DNA of 64,000 nucleotides. Origin: Leptospira ellinghausenii. Lineage in GTDB: Bacteria > Spirochaetota > Leptospiria > Leptospirales > Leptospiraceae. The stretch is taken from NCBI RefSeq assembly GCF_003114815.1, contig NZ_BFAZ01000002.1:1-64000 (forward strand), given 5' to 3'. A program made the position numbers and the translations under genes. The notes beneath the pieces were generated by a model. It did no database searches. It worked only from the letters and a program-made list of their open reading frames with translations, and was not told where the DNA came from. Below, piece by piece: positions 56,443-64,000 of the stretch. Position 1 is the first letter of the stretch. Every line of letters starts with the position of its first letter.

Positions 56443-57405
56443 ATGCCTCAATTTGATTCTGCATTTTACCATCATCAAAATTCAAAAAATAAACCTATCT
56501 TTCATTTTCTGATACTCTCTATCATTTTGTTTTTATCCTCACCTGTACTCGGAAAGGTATCACTTGTGGCAAGTATCTCTGATATCAAATACATCGCCGA
56601 ACAGGTTGCAGGTGATAGGGCCGATGTTTATGGAATGATCCGTGGAGTGGATGATCCGCATTTTGTCATGACTCGTCCTGATTTTTTGGTCAAACTGAGT
56701 GAGGCGGATGTTTTATGTGTTGTGGGACTGGATTTAGAGATTGGTTGGATCCCTTATCTCCAACAACAATCTCGGAACATGAAAATCCAAAAAGGCCAAC
56801 CAGGGTATTGTGACACTTCCTTTGGAGTGAAAATCCTTGGGGAACCAACTGTGATGATGGATCGTTCCATGGGAGACATGCACATTTATGGGAACCCTCA
56901 TTATTGGAATGACCCGATTAATGCCATCCAAATGGCACAAAACATCAAAAATGCCCTCACAAGAGTGGACCCACTCAATGGAGAATACTATGAAAATAAT
57001 TTTAATGCCTTTAAAAAACGTTTAATCCAACTGACAAAAGAAGAGATGAAGAAAATGGAACCCTATTTTGGCTTAAAAGTAGCCGTGTTCCATGATCAAT
57101 TTGTTTATTTGGCATCTCGGTTTAAATTTAATGCAAATCTTACCATCGAAGAACGTCCTGGAGTTCCACCTTCTGTTCGTTATATGGACCAGGTCATTGG
57201 TTATATGATCGCAGAAAAGATAAAAATTATCTTGATAGGTCCCTATCATAATCCAAAGTATGCTGAGTACGTATCGTCCAAGGTGCCAGGATCGGTAGTA
57301 GTCACTCTCCCAGTTTCTGTTGGTGCACTAGACACCACTAGTTATGAAGAGACATTACGTTTGAGTTTACAAAAGATACGCGATGCAATCGACAAAACTA
57401 AATAG
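56443..57405 (+). CDS. znuA: ZnuA-like metal ABC transporter substrate-binding protein
   Basis: 320 aa; ribosome site AGGAAAT. Signal anchor FLILSIILFLSSPVLGKV, preceded by an unusual 22-residue polar extension. Cluster A-I metal-binding protein: ISDIKYIAEQVAGDRADVYG, GVDDPHFVMTRPDF (first His), HIYGNPHYWNDP (second His), KVAVFHDQFVYL (third His) and ILIGPYHNPKYAE. No long His-rich loop, so Zn versus Mn is not fixed by sequence; the Zur-like operator and the ZigA locus favour zinc. Overlaps the ATPase gene by 23 bases. Confidence 0.85.
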   Translation: MPQFDSAFYHHQNSKNKPIFHFLILSIILFLSSPVLGKVSLVASISDIKYIAEQVAGDRADVYGMIRGVDDPHFVMTRPDFLVKLSEADVLCVVGLDLEIGWIPYLQQQSRNMKIQKGQPGYCDTSFGVKILGEPTVMMDRSMGDMHIYGNPHYWNDPINAIQMAQNIKNALTRVDPLNGEYYENNFNAFKKRLIQLTKEEMKKMEPYFGLKVAVFHDQFVYLASRFKFNANLTIEERPGVPPSVRYMDQVIGYMIAEKIKIILIGPYHNPKYAEYVSSKVPGSVVVTLPVSVGALDTTSYEETLRLSLQKIRDAIDKTK

Positions 57406-58096
57406 TCTAGAAGCTCACACTACCTTTATCCATGCAGACCACTTGTCCGTTGGGTATAGAAAAGAGTTTCCTGTTGTCTCAGATATCCACCTACACATTG
57501 AATCTGGCAAAACTTACGCCCTAGTAGGTGGAAATGGAGCTGGAAAAACAACCTTGTTTAGAACACTCACGGACTTACTCCCACCACTTGCGGGTACCAT
57601 CAGTTTTTCAAAATCAATTACCACTTCCTATGTTCCCCAAGCGAAAAAAATGGCATTGGATTTTCCTCTCAGAGTGGAGGATGTTTTACTTATGCCAAAA
57701 AATATCGGACTGAGTTTTTTGCCTAAATCCAAATTCTCAGAAGAGGATAGAGAATTAATAGAACGAACTGGTGTTAGCTCTTATTTGAAAAAACAAATTT
57801 CAATGTGTAGTGGTGGGCAACTTCAAAAAGTTCTGATTTTACGATCCTTACTGACAAAAGCAAACTTGATATTTTTAGATGAACCAATGGATTCATTAGA
57901 CCATAACGCAAGGGAACTCTTTCAGTCTGTTTTATCTGAATATTTAAATCAAGGAAATCGCTCTTTGTTTTTTATCACCCACAGTCTAGAACACGATTGG
58001 GGATTTGGTTTTGATGAAGTTTTGGAAATCGATGAAGGGAAATTATTCAACATCACAAAAGGAGAAAGGCCTCCCAATTGCCACCACCATGACTAG
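57383..58096 (+). CDS. znuC: ZnuC-like ABC transporter ATPase
   Basis: 237 aa. Walker A GGNGAGKTT, Q-loop YVPQAKKM, signature MCSGGQLQKV (Cys in place of Leu), Walker B LIFLDEPMDSLD, and the switch FITHSLEHDW. The C-terminus ends in a run of His (NCHHHD). ATP hydrolysis drives uptake through the partner permease. Start is ATG 57383 within the end of znuA; no shorter start is better supported. Confidence 0.9.
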   Translation: MQSTKLNSLEAHTTFIHADHLSVGYRKEFPVVSDIHLHIESGKTYALVGGNGAGKTTLFRTLTDLLPPLAGTISFSKSITTSYVPQAKKMALDFPLRVEDVLLMPKNIGLSFLPKSKFSEEDRELIERTGVSSYLKKQISMCSGGQLQKVLILRSLLTKANLIFLDEPMDSLDHNARELFQSVLSEYLNQGNRSLFFITHSLEHDWGFGFDEVLEIDEGKLFNITKGERPPNCHHHD

Positions 58097-58943
58097 TCTC
58101 CTTTCCAGTTGGAATTTATTTTTACCTCAAATTTTAGTCGGTAGCCTTGTAGGAGCTTTATTATCTGTACTCGGTATCCTGATTGTTTTAAGGGGTATGA
58201 CATTTTTTGGTGTGACCCTTTCACAAGCGGTTACGTTTTCAGTGGCTTTGTCTTTATTTATGGAATGGCCTGGTGAAATTTTTCCCATCCTATTCTCTTG
58301 TATTTTAGTTTTTCCTTTATTGTATGTGCGAAAACTTCCTGGCATGAAGGAAGAAGTGATCCTCGGTATCTTATTTGTTTTCTTTTCTGCAGCATCTCAG
58401 TTTATGTTAGCACTCGGCGGAAATGTTCAAAATCATTTGATGGCAGCATTTTTTGGAGATATTTTAACCTCTCAAGTCAGAGCAGATTCAATTGGCATCT
58501 ATGTTGCCATTTTCTTTTTTATCTTGTATTTGAGTTTTTTTCGTAGGTTTTTGTTTATTAGTTTTGATCGGGACGAATACAAAATCCAAGTAGGCAATCC
58601 ACTTCCGTTTGATCTTTTGTTTTATATCATCCTTGCGGCCTCTCTAACAGTTGCGGTAAATTTACTTGGAACCTTTTACAGCATTGCTCACCTTTTGCTC
58701 CCTGTGTTTGCACTACTTCCAATCATTCGTTCTTTAAAAATTTTAACTGTTGTTTGTGTTTTGTTTTCGATCACTTCGACTTGTTTAGGATTTATGGTAT
58801 CTCTTATTGGGTTGGAGAGGAACGGTGAAATGATTTATTTTCCTACTTCCTCCAGTATCATCCTTGTTCTTTGTTTTTTTGCATTTTTTATTCATATCAG
58901 TCGGTATCTAATCACTTCCTTTTTTTCGCAAAAAAGCCGATAG
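58089..58943 (+). CDS. znuB: ZnuB-like metal ABC transporter permease
   Basis: 284 aa from ATG 58089, overlapping znuC by eight bases; the frame is open upstream but that part lies inside znuC. ABC-3 type permease with about eight to nine helices: LLSVLGILIVLRGMTFFGVT, GVTLSQAVTFSVAL, EVILGILFVFFSAASQ, LPFDLLFYIILAASLTVAVN, LLGTFYSIAHLLLPVFALLP. Inner membrane. Completes the transporter; the methyltransferase gene starts seven bases later. Confidence 0.9.
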   Translation: MTSLLSSWNLFLPQILVGSLVGALLSVLGILIVLRGMTFFGVTLSQAVTFSVALSLFMEWPGEIFPILFSCILVFPLLYVRKLPGMKEEVILGILFVFFSAASQFMLALGGNVQNHLMAAFFGDILTSQVRADSIGIYVAIFFFILYLSFFRRFLFISFDRDEYKIQVGNPLPFDLLFYIILAASLTVAVNLLGTFYSIAHLLLPVFALLPIIRSLKILTVVCVLFSITSTCLGFMVSLIGLERNGEMIYFPTSSSIILVLCFFAFFIHISRYLITSFFSQKSR

Positions 58944-58950
58944 GAAATCT

Positions 58951-59853
58951 GTGGAAACCATTCCTTGTAATACCTGTGGCAAAACTTCTTTTACCCATTT
59001 ACATACGAAAAATAGCCCATTAGGGGAATCATTTTCGATTGTTAGTTGTGATCATTGTGGACTCGTCCAAGTGAACCCACAGCCAAGTTTGATAGAAGTC
59101 AAAAAATACTATGATGATTCTTATTTTACCCAGAGGACGGAACGTGGGTATGATAATTATTATTCCAGTGACCTCAGAAAAGAAATCTCTCGTGTTTTCC
59201 AATTGAATCTACAAGATTTAGATTTTTTTCAATGGGAGAAAAATCGAATCAAGGAAAAGGAATCTCCAACGACCAAACTTTCCTCACTGGATATAGGATG
59301 TGCTGCCGGCTACTTTGTCGCTTATATGAAAGAAAGAGGGTATGATGCCAAAGGAATTGAAATTGCAGATGGTCCAGTCAAATATGCTAGGCAAACTCTT
59401 GGACTTTCGATTTTCCAAGAAAATTTTTTAGACTGGGACCTTGGTTACCAAAATCAATTTGATGTCATCACTCTTTGGGCTACAATCGAACATCTACACA
59501 AACCCAAAGAAACGTTAGAAAAAATCATGAAACACTTGTTACCAGGTGGGATATTGATTTTGTCCACTTGTCGGTATGGATTCCTTGCAAAATGGAATGG
59601 AATCCATTGGAGGTATTTGAATGTACCAGAACATCTTTATTATTATTCTTTTTCTGGCTTAAAACAAATACTTAGTTCACTTGGTTACAAATCTCCCAAA
59701 GCCTTTACCTACGGAAGTGGGCTCACAAGCCGAAAAAATGCCAGTGTTTTCTTTCGATTCCGAAAGGCATTTTTTGATCGTTTTGTGAAATGGTTCCGCA
59801 TGGGAGACATGATGGTCTTTCGTGTGACAAAAGAAAAATCAAACAGAAAGTGA
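58951..59853 (+). CDS. Class I SAM-dependent methyltransferase with N-terminal zinc ribbon
   Basis: 300 aa, GTG start with AGGAAAT upstream. CNTCGK and CDHCGL form a four-Cys zinc ribbon in residues 5-32, followed by LVQVNPQPSL (the usual link to the methyltransferase). SAM-binding LDIGCAAGYFVAYMKERGYD, then AKGIEIADGPVKYARQ and FDVITLWATIEHLHKPKETL. Related enzymes modify sugars or lipids in surface-polymer loci. Seven bases after znuB, so it is likely cotranscribed; whether zinc supply and this enzyme are functionally linked is unknown. Its 3' end overlaps tmk (opposite strand) by 15 bases. Confidence 0.85.
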   Translation: METIPCNTCGKTSFTHLHTKNSPLGESFSIVSCDHCGLVQVNPQPSLIEVKKYYDDSYFTQRTERGYDNYYSSDLRKEISRVFQLNLQDLDFFQWEKNRIKEKESPTTKLSSLDIGCAAGYFVAYMKERGYDAKGIEIADGPVKYARQTLGLSIFQENFLDWDLGYQNQFDVITLWATIEHLHKPKETLEKIMKHLLPGGILILSTCRYGFLAKWNGIHWRYLNVPEHLYYYSFSGLKQILSSLGYKSPKAFTYGSGLTSRKNASVFFRFRKAFFDRFVKWFRMGDMMVFRVTKEKSNRK

Positions 59854-60444
59854 TTTTAAAATATCCTCAACACAAAAGTGAACAACTTCCTCTAAATCGG
59901 CAGTTGCATCTACAAAAATTGTCGATTCAGGTAAAATAGCCAGATAGTTTTGGTAAATTCGGGTTTGTTCTGAACTTTCATCAAACACTTCTTGTTTTCC
60001 TCCACGAGTATTCCTTCTCTCTAAGGCCTCTTCTGGAGATAAGTCTAAAAAATAAACATGGTTTGGTTCTGGGAAACCTTTGTCTTCATTCATGTACAAA
60101 ATGTCCGCAGCATGTTCTTCATCTCTACCTTGGTAAGCTGCAGTTGAAAAATAATATCTGTCTTGCACAATAGATTTACCATTCTTTAACGTTGGTAAGA
60201 TGATATCCTGTACAGATAGTTCCCTGTCTTGTAAAAATAGTTTTAATTGTTCTTCTTGGGTGAGTTTGATTTTCCCTTGGAGGAATTCTCGGATTTTTTT
60301 ACCGAAAACACTATCAGTAGGTTCTCTGTGCCATACATTTGGGAACAATTTTTCATTTAGAATTTCAGAAACCCTCTTTGAAACTGTTGTTTTCCCTGAA
60401 CCATCGATCCCTTCGAAGACAAAAAACTGCGACTTTACTGGCAT
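59839..60444 (-). CDS. tmk: Thymidylate kinase
   Basis: 201 aa, normal length. P-loop FEGIDGSGKTTVSKRV, DRYYFSTAAYQGRD (DRY/F motif), LDLSPEEALERRNTRGGKQE (LID region) and FDESSEQTRIYQNYLAI. Phosphorylates dTMP to dTDP. Essential housekeeping gene; convergent with the methyltransferase, divergent from the small lipoprotein. Confidence 0.93.
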   Translation of the reverse strand: MPVKSQFFVFEGIDGSGKTTVSKRVSEILNEKLFPNVWHREPTDSVFGKKIREFLQGKIKLTQEEQLKLFLQDRELSVQDIILPTLKNGKSIVQDRYYFSTAAYQGRDEEHAADILYMNEDKGFPEPNHVYFLDLSPEEALERRNTRGGKQEVFDESSEQTRIYQNYLAILPESTIFVDATADLEEVVHFCVEDILKSLSV

Positions 60445-60523
60445 ATCTCCTCCATATTCAGAATCATCGTTTTTTCCTCGACTTATTTACGAAATTCGAC
60501 AGTTTAGTCTAAGGAGCAAATAC

Positions 60524-60694
60524 ATGAAAAAAATTTCGTCTATGCTAATCATTGCTTTATTGGCTGTATTTATGATCAACTGTGCCTCTGAAGAAGTGAA
60601 ACAACCGACTCAGCCAGTGGTAGAAGAACCAAAACCTTCTAAAAAGCCAAAATTGGATGACTCATTCAAAACAAGAGCAAGAGACATCAAGTAA
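60524..60694 (+). CDS. Small lipoprotein
   Basis: 56 aa from ATG 60524 with AAGGAG seven bases upstream. Signal peptide KKISSMLIIALLAVFMINC. The mature 36 residues are Pro/Lys/Glu-rich (TQPVVEEPKPSKKPKLDD) with no fold expected. Strong ribosome site and terminator suggest high expression, as for other abundant small leptospiral lipoproteins. Role unknown; a longer open frame (from 60200) crossing tmk is not the gene. Confidence 0.8.
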   Translation: MKKISSMLIIALLAVFMINCASEEVKQPTQPVVEEPKPSKKPKLDDSFKTRARDIK

Positions 60695-60712
60695 TTGGTG
60701 TTTTTCGTTCGG

Positions 60713-60747
60713 AAGCCACTCAGGGAGACTTGGGTGGCTTTTTTTTT
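60713..60747 (+). terminator. Rho-independent terminator
   Basis: Ten-bp stem AAGCCACTCA / TTGGGTGGCTT (one wobble) followed by nine T. Ends the small lipoprotein gene. Confidence 0.9.
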
Positions 60748-60878
60748 ACCATTTTGCTAAAAACTTCTACAATAATTAGAGATTTTTACAATCCTTGTTC
60801 GCTAATGCTAAAAAAACAAGCATGATGCAGTAAACTTCACTACATTGCTCATTGGTACCCTTCTTGCAATAGGAATGT

Positions 60879-62150
60879 ATGTACCCCTCTATGCAAATAG
60901 AAAGTGAAAGTCATAAACTGGTTCGCGAATGGAAAGAGTGGCTTGCCAGCGGAGAACTCACACCCGTTTTCCAACCTATCTTATCCTCAGAATCGACTGG
61001 AATTTATGGTTACGAGCTCCTCGGCCGATTGTCCACTGACCAAGGTTTATTTAGCTTAGGTGATTTTTTTCTCACTCATACCTTGGGTTATGATGAATTG
61101 TTTTTTTTGAAAAAACAAGTGGATGAAGAAATTCGATTTTCCGCCTTACAGAAATTTGCAAAAGAAGCACCTCCCGAAACCAAACTTTTTTTAAACATAT
61201 CACCGAACATTTTGTACCATGCTCTCCTCAATTTGGAAACAACCCTACCACAAACGATTCGAATGGTGAGAGAAGTGGAACTTGATCCATCTAGGATTGT
61301 GATTGAAATTACCGAAGAACGTTTTCCACATAATTTGGAACTCTTAAAACCTGTTCTCAATTTATACAGAAAGGAAGGATTTTCCATCGCCGTAGATGAT
61401 GCTGGTTCGGAAGCAAGTAATTTAGATAGAATAGGTTTATTTCACCCTGAGATCATCAAAGTGGATTTACAGATGTTACGTAGATCTACTTTTTCTAGAA
61501 ATTTTAAAGAGATATTACTCAACTTATCAAAATTAGGTGAGTCCCTTGGTAGTAGTTTGTTATTCGAAGGTATAGAATCAGAAGATGAATTGTACAACGC
61601 TTTGAATTACGGAGCCAGGTACATCCAAGGGTATTACTTTGCAAAACCAGAGATGAATTTTTCTGGCCGTTTTGAATACAGATCGGAAATGCAATCTTCC
61701 TTGGAATACTTCCATGCACGAAAACAAAAAGAGATGAACCAGCAAATTGAATGGGAAACCATTTGGAAAAATAAACTTTCTGAAATTGTAATGGGGTTTG
61801 GGGAAGAAAATGGGATTTGGGAATGGAAAGAAGATTTTTCCACATCTGTTTTTGGAGATGGGGACTTTTTTCGGATGTACATTACTAACCACATGGGGTT
61901 CCAAGTATCACCCAATTATGCGAGGTCAGAAACAGGTGAGATGAAACCTGATTATTCCATCTTGGGAAAAAACTGGTCGTTTCGACCTTATTTTTTTGAG
62001 CACTTACATAAATCCAAAACTAGTAGAGATGCGTGGACTCTCTCTCAAATGTACCATGATATTTCGGAAAGGATGATGTTACGGACATTTGCTAGAAACT
62101 TGTCCGAAAATTTGATATTATTTATCGATGTAATCGTGTCTCGAAGCTGA
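60879..62150 (+). CDS. EAL-domain protein (c-di-GMP phosphodiesterase family)
   Basis: 423 aa, ATG start with AGGA upstream. EAL domain about 20-265: FQPILSSESTGIYGYELLGR (the EAL triplet reads ELL), LFLNISPN, IVIEITEERF, SIAVDDAGSEASNLDRI (DD of the metal site kept, DDFG variant), IIKVDLQML (K catalytic) and FEGIESEDE. Most catalytic residues are present, so hydrolysis of c-di-GMP is possible. The C-terminal 150 residues (MNQQIEWETIWKNKLSEIVM, FFRMYITNHMGFQVSPNY) resemble the PAS/GAF-like domain found after EAL in some proteins (YkuI-C type). No membrane segment. Confidence 0.85.
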   Translation: MYPSMQIESESHKLVREWKEWLASGELTPVFQPILSSESTGIYGYELLGRLSTDQGLFSLGDFFLTHTLGYDELFFLKKQVDEEIRFSALQKFAKEAPPETKLFLNISPNILYHALLNLETTLPQTIRMVREVELDPSRIVIEITEERFPHNLELLKPVLNLYRKEGFSIAVDDAGSEASNLDRIGLFHPEIIKVDLQMLRRSTFSRNFKEILLNLSKLGESLGSSLLFEGIESEDELYNALNYGARYIQGYYFAKPEMNFSGRFEYRSEMQSSLEYFHARKQKEMNQQIEWETIWKNKLSEIVMGFGEENGIWEWKEDFSTSVFGDGDFFRMYITNHMGFQVSPNYARSETGEMKPDYSILGKNWSFRPYFFEHLHKSKTSRDAWTLSQMYHDISERMMLRTFARNLSENLILFIDVIVSRS

Positions 62151-62194
62151 AAGTTTTTGCCGAACCAATCGGAATGTGAAAACTGGTTAGAGAT

Positions 62195-64000
62195 ATGGCA
62201 AAAATCCAGTTTTTGCAGTTACCTGTTCCTCCACCGAGTTATTTTGCGGCCACAGGAAATGTTCCACTAGCAGCTGCTAGTTTGGCAAGTTGCCTGGAAT
62301 CCAAAGAAGATCCTATCCAAGGGATTGTCCCTTCTGTTATTTCACCTGAAGACACCGACTTTTTAGGGGATAAAGACTTAATTGATCGAATCTGCAAAGA
62401 AGGTCCTGATTTTTTGGGACTCTCTTTGTATTTATGGAACACCGAACGAAGCCTTTATATAGCCAAAGAAGTTAAAAAGAGAAATCCAGAGATTCAAATC
62501 CTAATCGGTGGACCGGAAGTCAACGAAGACAATCCCTTTGTACTTGGTGAGGATGGATATGATATTGCAGTTTCAGGAGAGGCAGAACATAATTTTCGAA
62601 GTTTAATGAAAGCTTTGTTAAACAAGGAAACATTGGAGAATGTTGAAAATGTTGCCTATCGAAAAAGAGATGGTTTTTTAAGTCCATTTGGAGTTCCATC
62701 ACCAGCTAACTTTCCATTAACAGATTTTCCATCACCTTATACAACCGGTCATTTATTGGTGAATCCAAAACGTTCCACTTACTTAGAAACAGTGAGAGGT
62801 TGTAAGTCACAATGTACGTATTGTTTTTATCCAAAATCATCCCAAAACCTTCGTACACTTGATATCAAAGAAACAATCCAATTGATATCCAACCTAAAAG
62901 AGAAGGGAGCAAGGGAACTTGTATTTTTAGATCCAACATTCAATCATAGACCTGGTTTTGATTCTTTTTTAGATGCGATTGCAGAAGTGAATTCTGATGG
63001 CCAAATGACCATGTTTGCAGAGCTTAGATCCGAAGGAGTGACTTCGAAACTTGCCACCAAATTAAGAAAAGCTGGATTCAATCGAATCGAACTCGGATTA
63101 CAATCTGTGAATGAGGAAACATTAAAACGTGTGAAACGTTACGGTAGTCCCCATAAAGTAGCAGAAGTTGCTAAAATGTTGGCAGGGGAAGGGATTGACC
63201 TCTTACTCGATTTGATCATTGGTCTTCCTGGTGACACTCCAGACGATGTCGAAAGAGGGATTCACTTTTTCTTGGAACATGGGTTAGGTGAATGGGTGCA
63301 AGCCTTTCCTCTTTCCGTTTTGCCTGGTACAAGTATGCGGAAAGATGCAACTAGAGAAGGCCTTGTTTTTATGCCAACACCTCCTTATCGAATCATCCAA
63401 ACTCCCACATTTAGCCCTGAGGCACTACGTGATTCCGTTTATTTTGCAGAAGATTTATTAGAGCGAAGGTTAGATGAATTTCCGAGGCCATTTTTATGTG
63501 ATGTGGCACCTAACAAAAATGATCGATTTGATTGGTATCCAAAAGGCATCAAACAATCGGAATTGGATTTTTTAGAAACGATAAAACGTGGGACTAGGCA
63601 CCAAAGTGTTTGGTTCCATACCGATTCCCTTTCGAAAGATCGAATGGAAATTATGTCGGTCATCGAAAAAAAAATTGAAGCAGAACCATTTTGCACCATC
63701 GATTTTGTGATCCCACTGTTGGAAGTTCCAAAACCTTATGAAATCTTGACTTTAGAGAACTTACTCCATTCCAAACGAAATTCTTATTTGGCAAAAACCT
63801 TAGAATACCGAGGTGAAAATTTACAACACCGATTGGTTTTTGTGATCCCACAAGGAAAAGAATCACTCAGAAATTGGAGGGATTCATTCACTGGGGATGA
63901 ATCCTTTTTGGTTTATGAAACCATTGTTCCAGAAACCATTTCCAAGTTAGATCCGGATGATTCGTTTTTTTATTTGGTCAGTGGTGATGCCATCACAACA
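62195..64000 (+). CDS. B12-binding radical SAM protein (truncated by window edge)
   Basis: 602 codons from ATG 62195, open to the last base. N-terminal B12-binding Rossmann part about 1-140 (NVPLAAASLASCLESKED, PDFLGLSLYLWNTERSLYIA, ILIGGPEVNED). Radical SAM core from about 185: YLETVRGCKSQCTYCFYPKS with the CxxxCxxC cluster ligands, IELGLQSVNEETLKRVKRYG, LLLDLIIGLPGDTPDDVERG. After about 430 the sequence continues with a domain I do not recognise. Upstream ribosome site is weak (TTAGAGAT). Likely a methyl- or other transferase of the cobalamin-dependent class; substrate unknown. Confidence 0.88.
   Translation, partial: MAKIQFLQLPVPPPSYFAATGNVPLAAASLASCLESKEDPIQGIVPSVISPEDTDFLGDKDLIDRICKEGPDFLGLSLYLWNTERSLYIAKEVKKRNPEIQILIGGPEVNEDNPFVLGEDGYDIAVSGEAEHNFRSLMKALLNKETLENVENVAYRKRDGFLSPFGVPSPANFPLTDFPSPYTTGHLLVNPKRSTYLETVRGCKSQCTYCFYPKSSQNLRTLDIKETIQLISNLKEKGARELVFLDPTFNHRPGFDSFLDAIAEVNSDGQMTMFAELRSEGVTSKLATKLRKAGFNRIELGLQSVNEETLKRVKRYGSPHKVAEVAKMLAGEGIDLLLDLIIGLPGDTPDDVERGIHFFLEHGLGEWVQAFPLSVLPGTSMRKDATREGLVFMPTPPYRIIQTPTFSPEALRDSVYFAEDLLERRLDEFPRPFLCDVAPNKNDRFDWYPKGIKQSELDFLETIKRGTRHQSVWFHTDSLSKDRMEIMSVIEKKIEAEPFCTIDFVIPLLEVPKPYEILTLENLLHSKRNSYLAKTLEYRGENLQHRLVFVIPQGKESLRNWRDSFTGDESFLVYETIVPETISKLDPDDSFFYLVSGDAITT

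Noticed and set aside
60200..60694. 164-residue frame antisense to tmk
   Set aside because: Only its last 56 codons, with their own ribosome site and signal peptide, form a gene.

Overview
The window looks like chromosomal DNA from a spirochaete of the genus Leptospira, most likely a saprophytic (L. biflexa-like) species. The reasons are AT-rich DNA, many SPaseII lipoproteins with short degenerate lipoboxes, two DUF1554 lipoproteins (a Leptospira-centred family), Bor-like small lipoproteins, TTG/GTG starts, and the mix of chemotaxis and c-di-GMP proteins. Species is inference. I saw no rRNA, tRNA, CRISPR array, transposase or phage module.

Layout. 1-3 kb: gene end with terminator, a decayed WG-repeat gene, and a DUF1554 lipoprotein. 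3-11 kb: a tight operon of a GT4 glycosyltransferase fused to a helical domain, two GH130-family proteins and a CheB-CheR-PAS-histidine kinase hybrid. 11-12.5 kb: a frameshifted secreted-protein gene and an island of GC-rich hairpin repeats. 12.5-22.3 kb: degenerate HD-GYP protein, a chemotaxis receptor, an FG-GAP lipoprotein, membrane proteins and a second DUF1554 lipoprotein. 22.3-25.4 kb: LysR regulator divergent from leuCD. 25.7-30.5 kb: a large Ig-like-repeat lipoprotein and two Bor-like lipoproteins. 30.8-36.1 kb: GST/ArsR/SRPBCC operon, a diguanylate cyclase, a seven-repeat propeller lipoprotein. 36.2-43.9 kb: a five-gene minus-strand iron-type operon (imelysin, di-heme DUF1111 protein, second imelysin, HTTM protein, FecA-like TonB receptor) behind a near-perfect 12-5-12 operator. 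44-47.7 kb: SGNH hydrolase pair and a HEAT-repeat lipoprotein. 47.8-60 kb: two loci tied together by the same palindrome, namely a COG0523 (ZigA-like) GTPase with a Tpx-like protein, and an operon of lipoprotein, outer-membrane barrel, ZnuA/C/B-like ABC transporter and methyltransferase. 60-64 kb: tmk, a small lipoprotein, an EAL protein and a B12-binding radical SAM enzyme that runs off the end.

The two strongest unexplained signals are: (1) four lipoproteins with unrelated C-terminal domains (DUF1554 twice, FG-GAP, propeller) share one N-terminal module with exact spacing lipid-Cys-x8-Cys-Asp-x22-Cys; (2) a putative zinc (Zur-type) regulon defined by TGCAAC-N3-GTTGCA sites, which adds an uncharacterised lipoprotein and outer-membrane barrel to a zinc ABC transporter, suggesting a dedicated outer-membrane step in zinc uptake.
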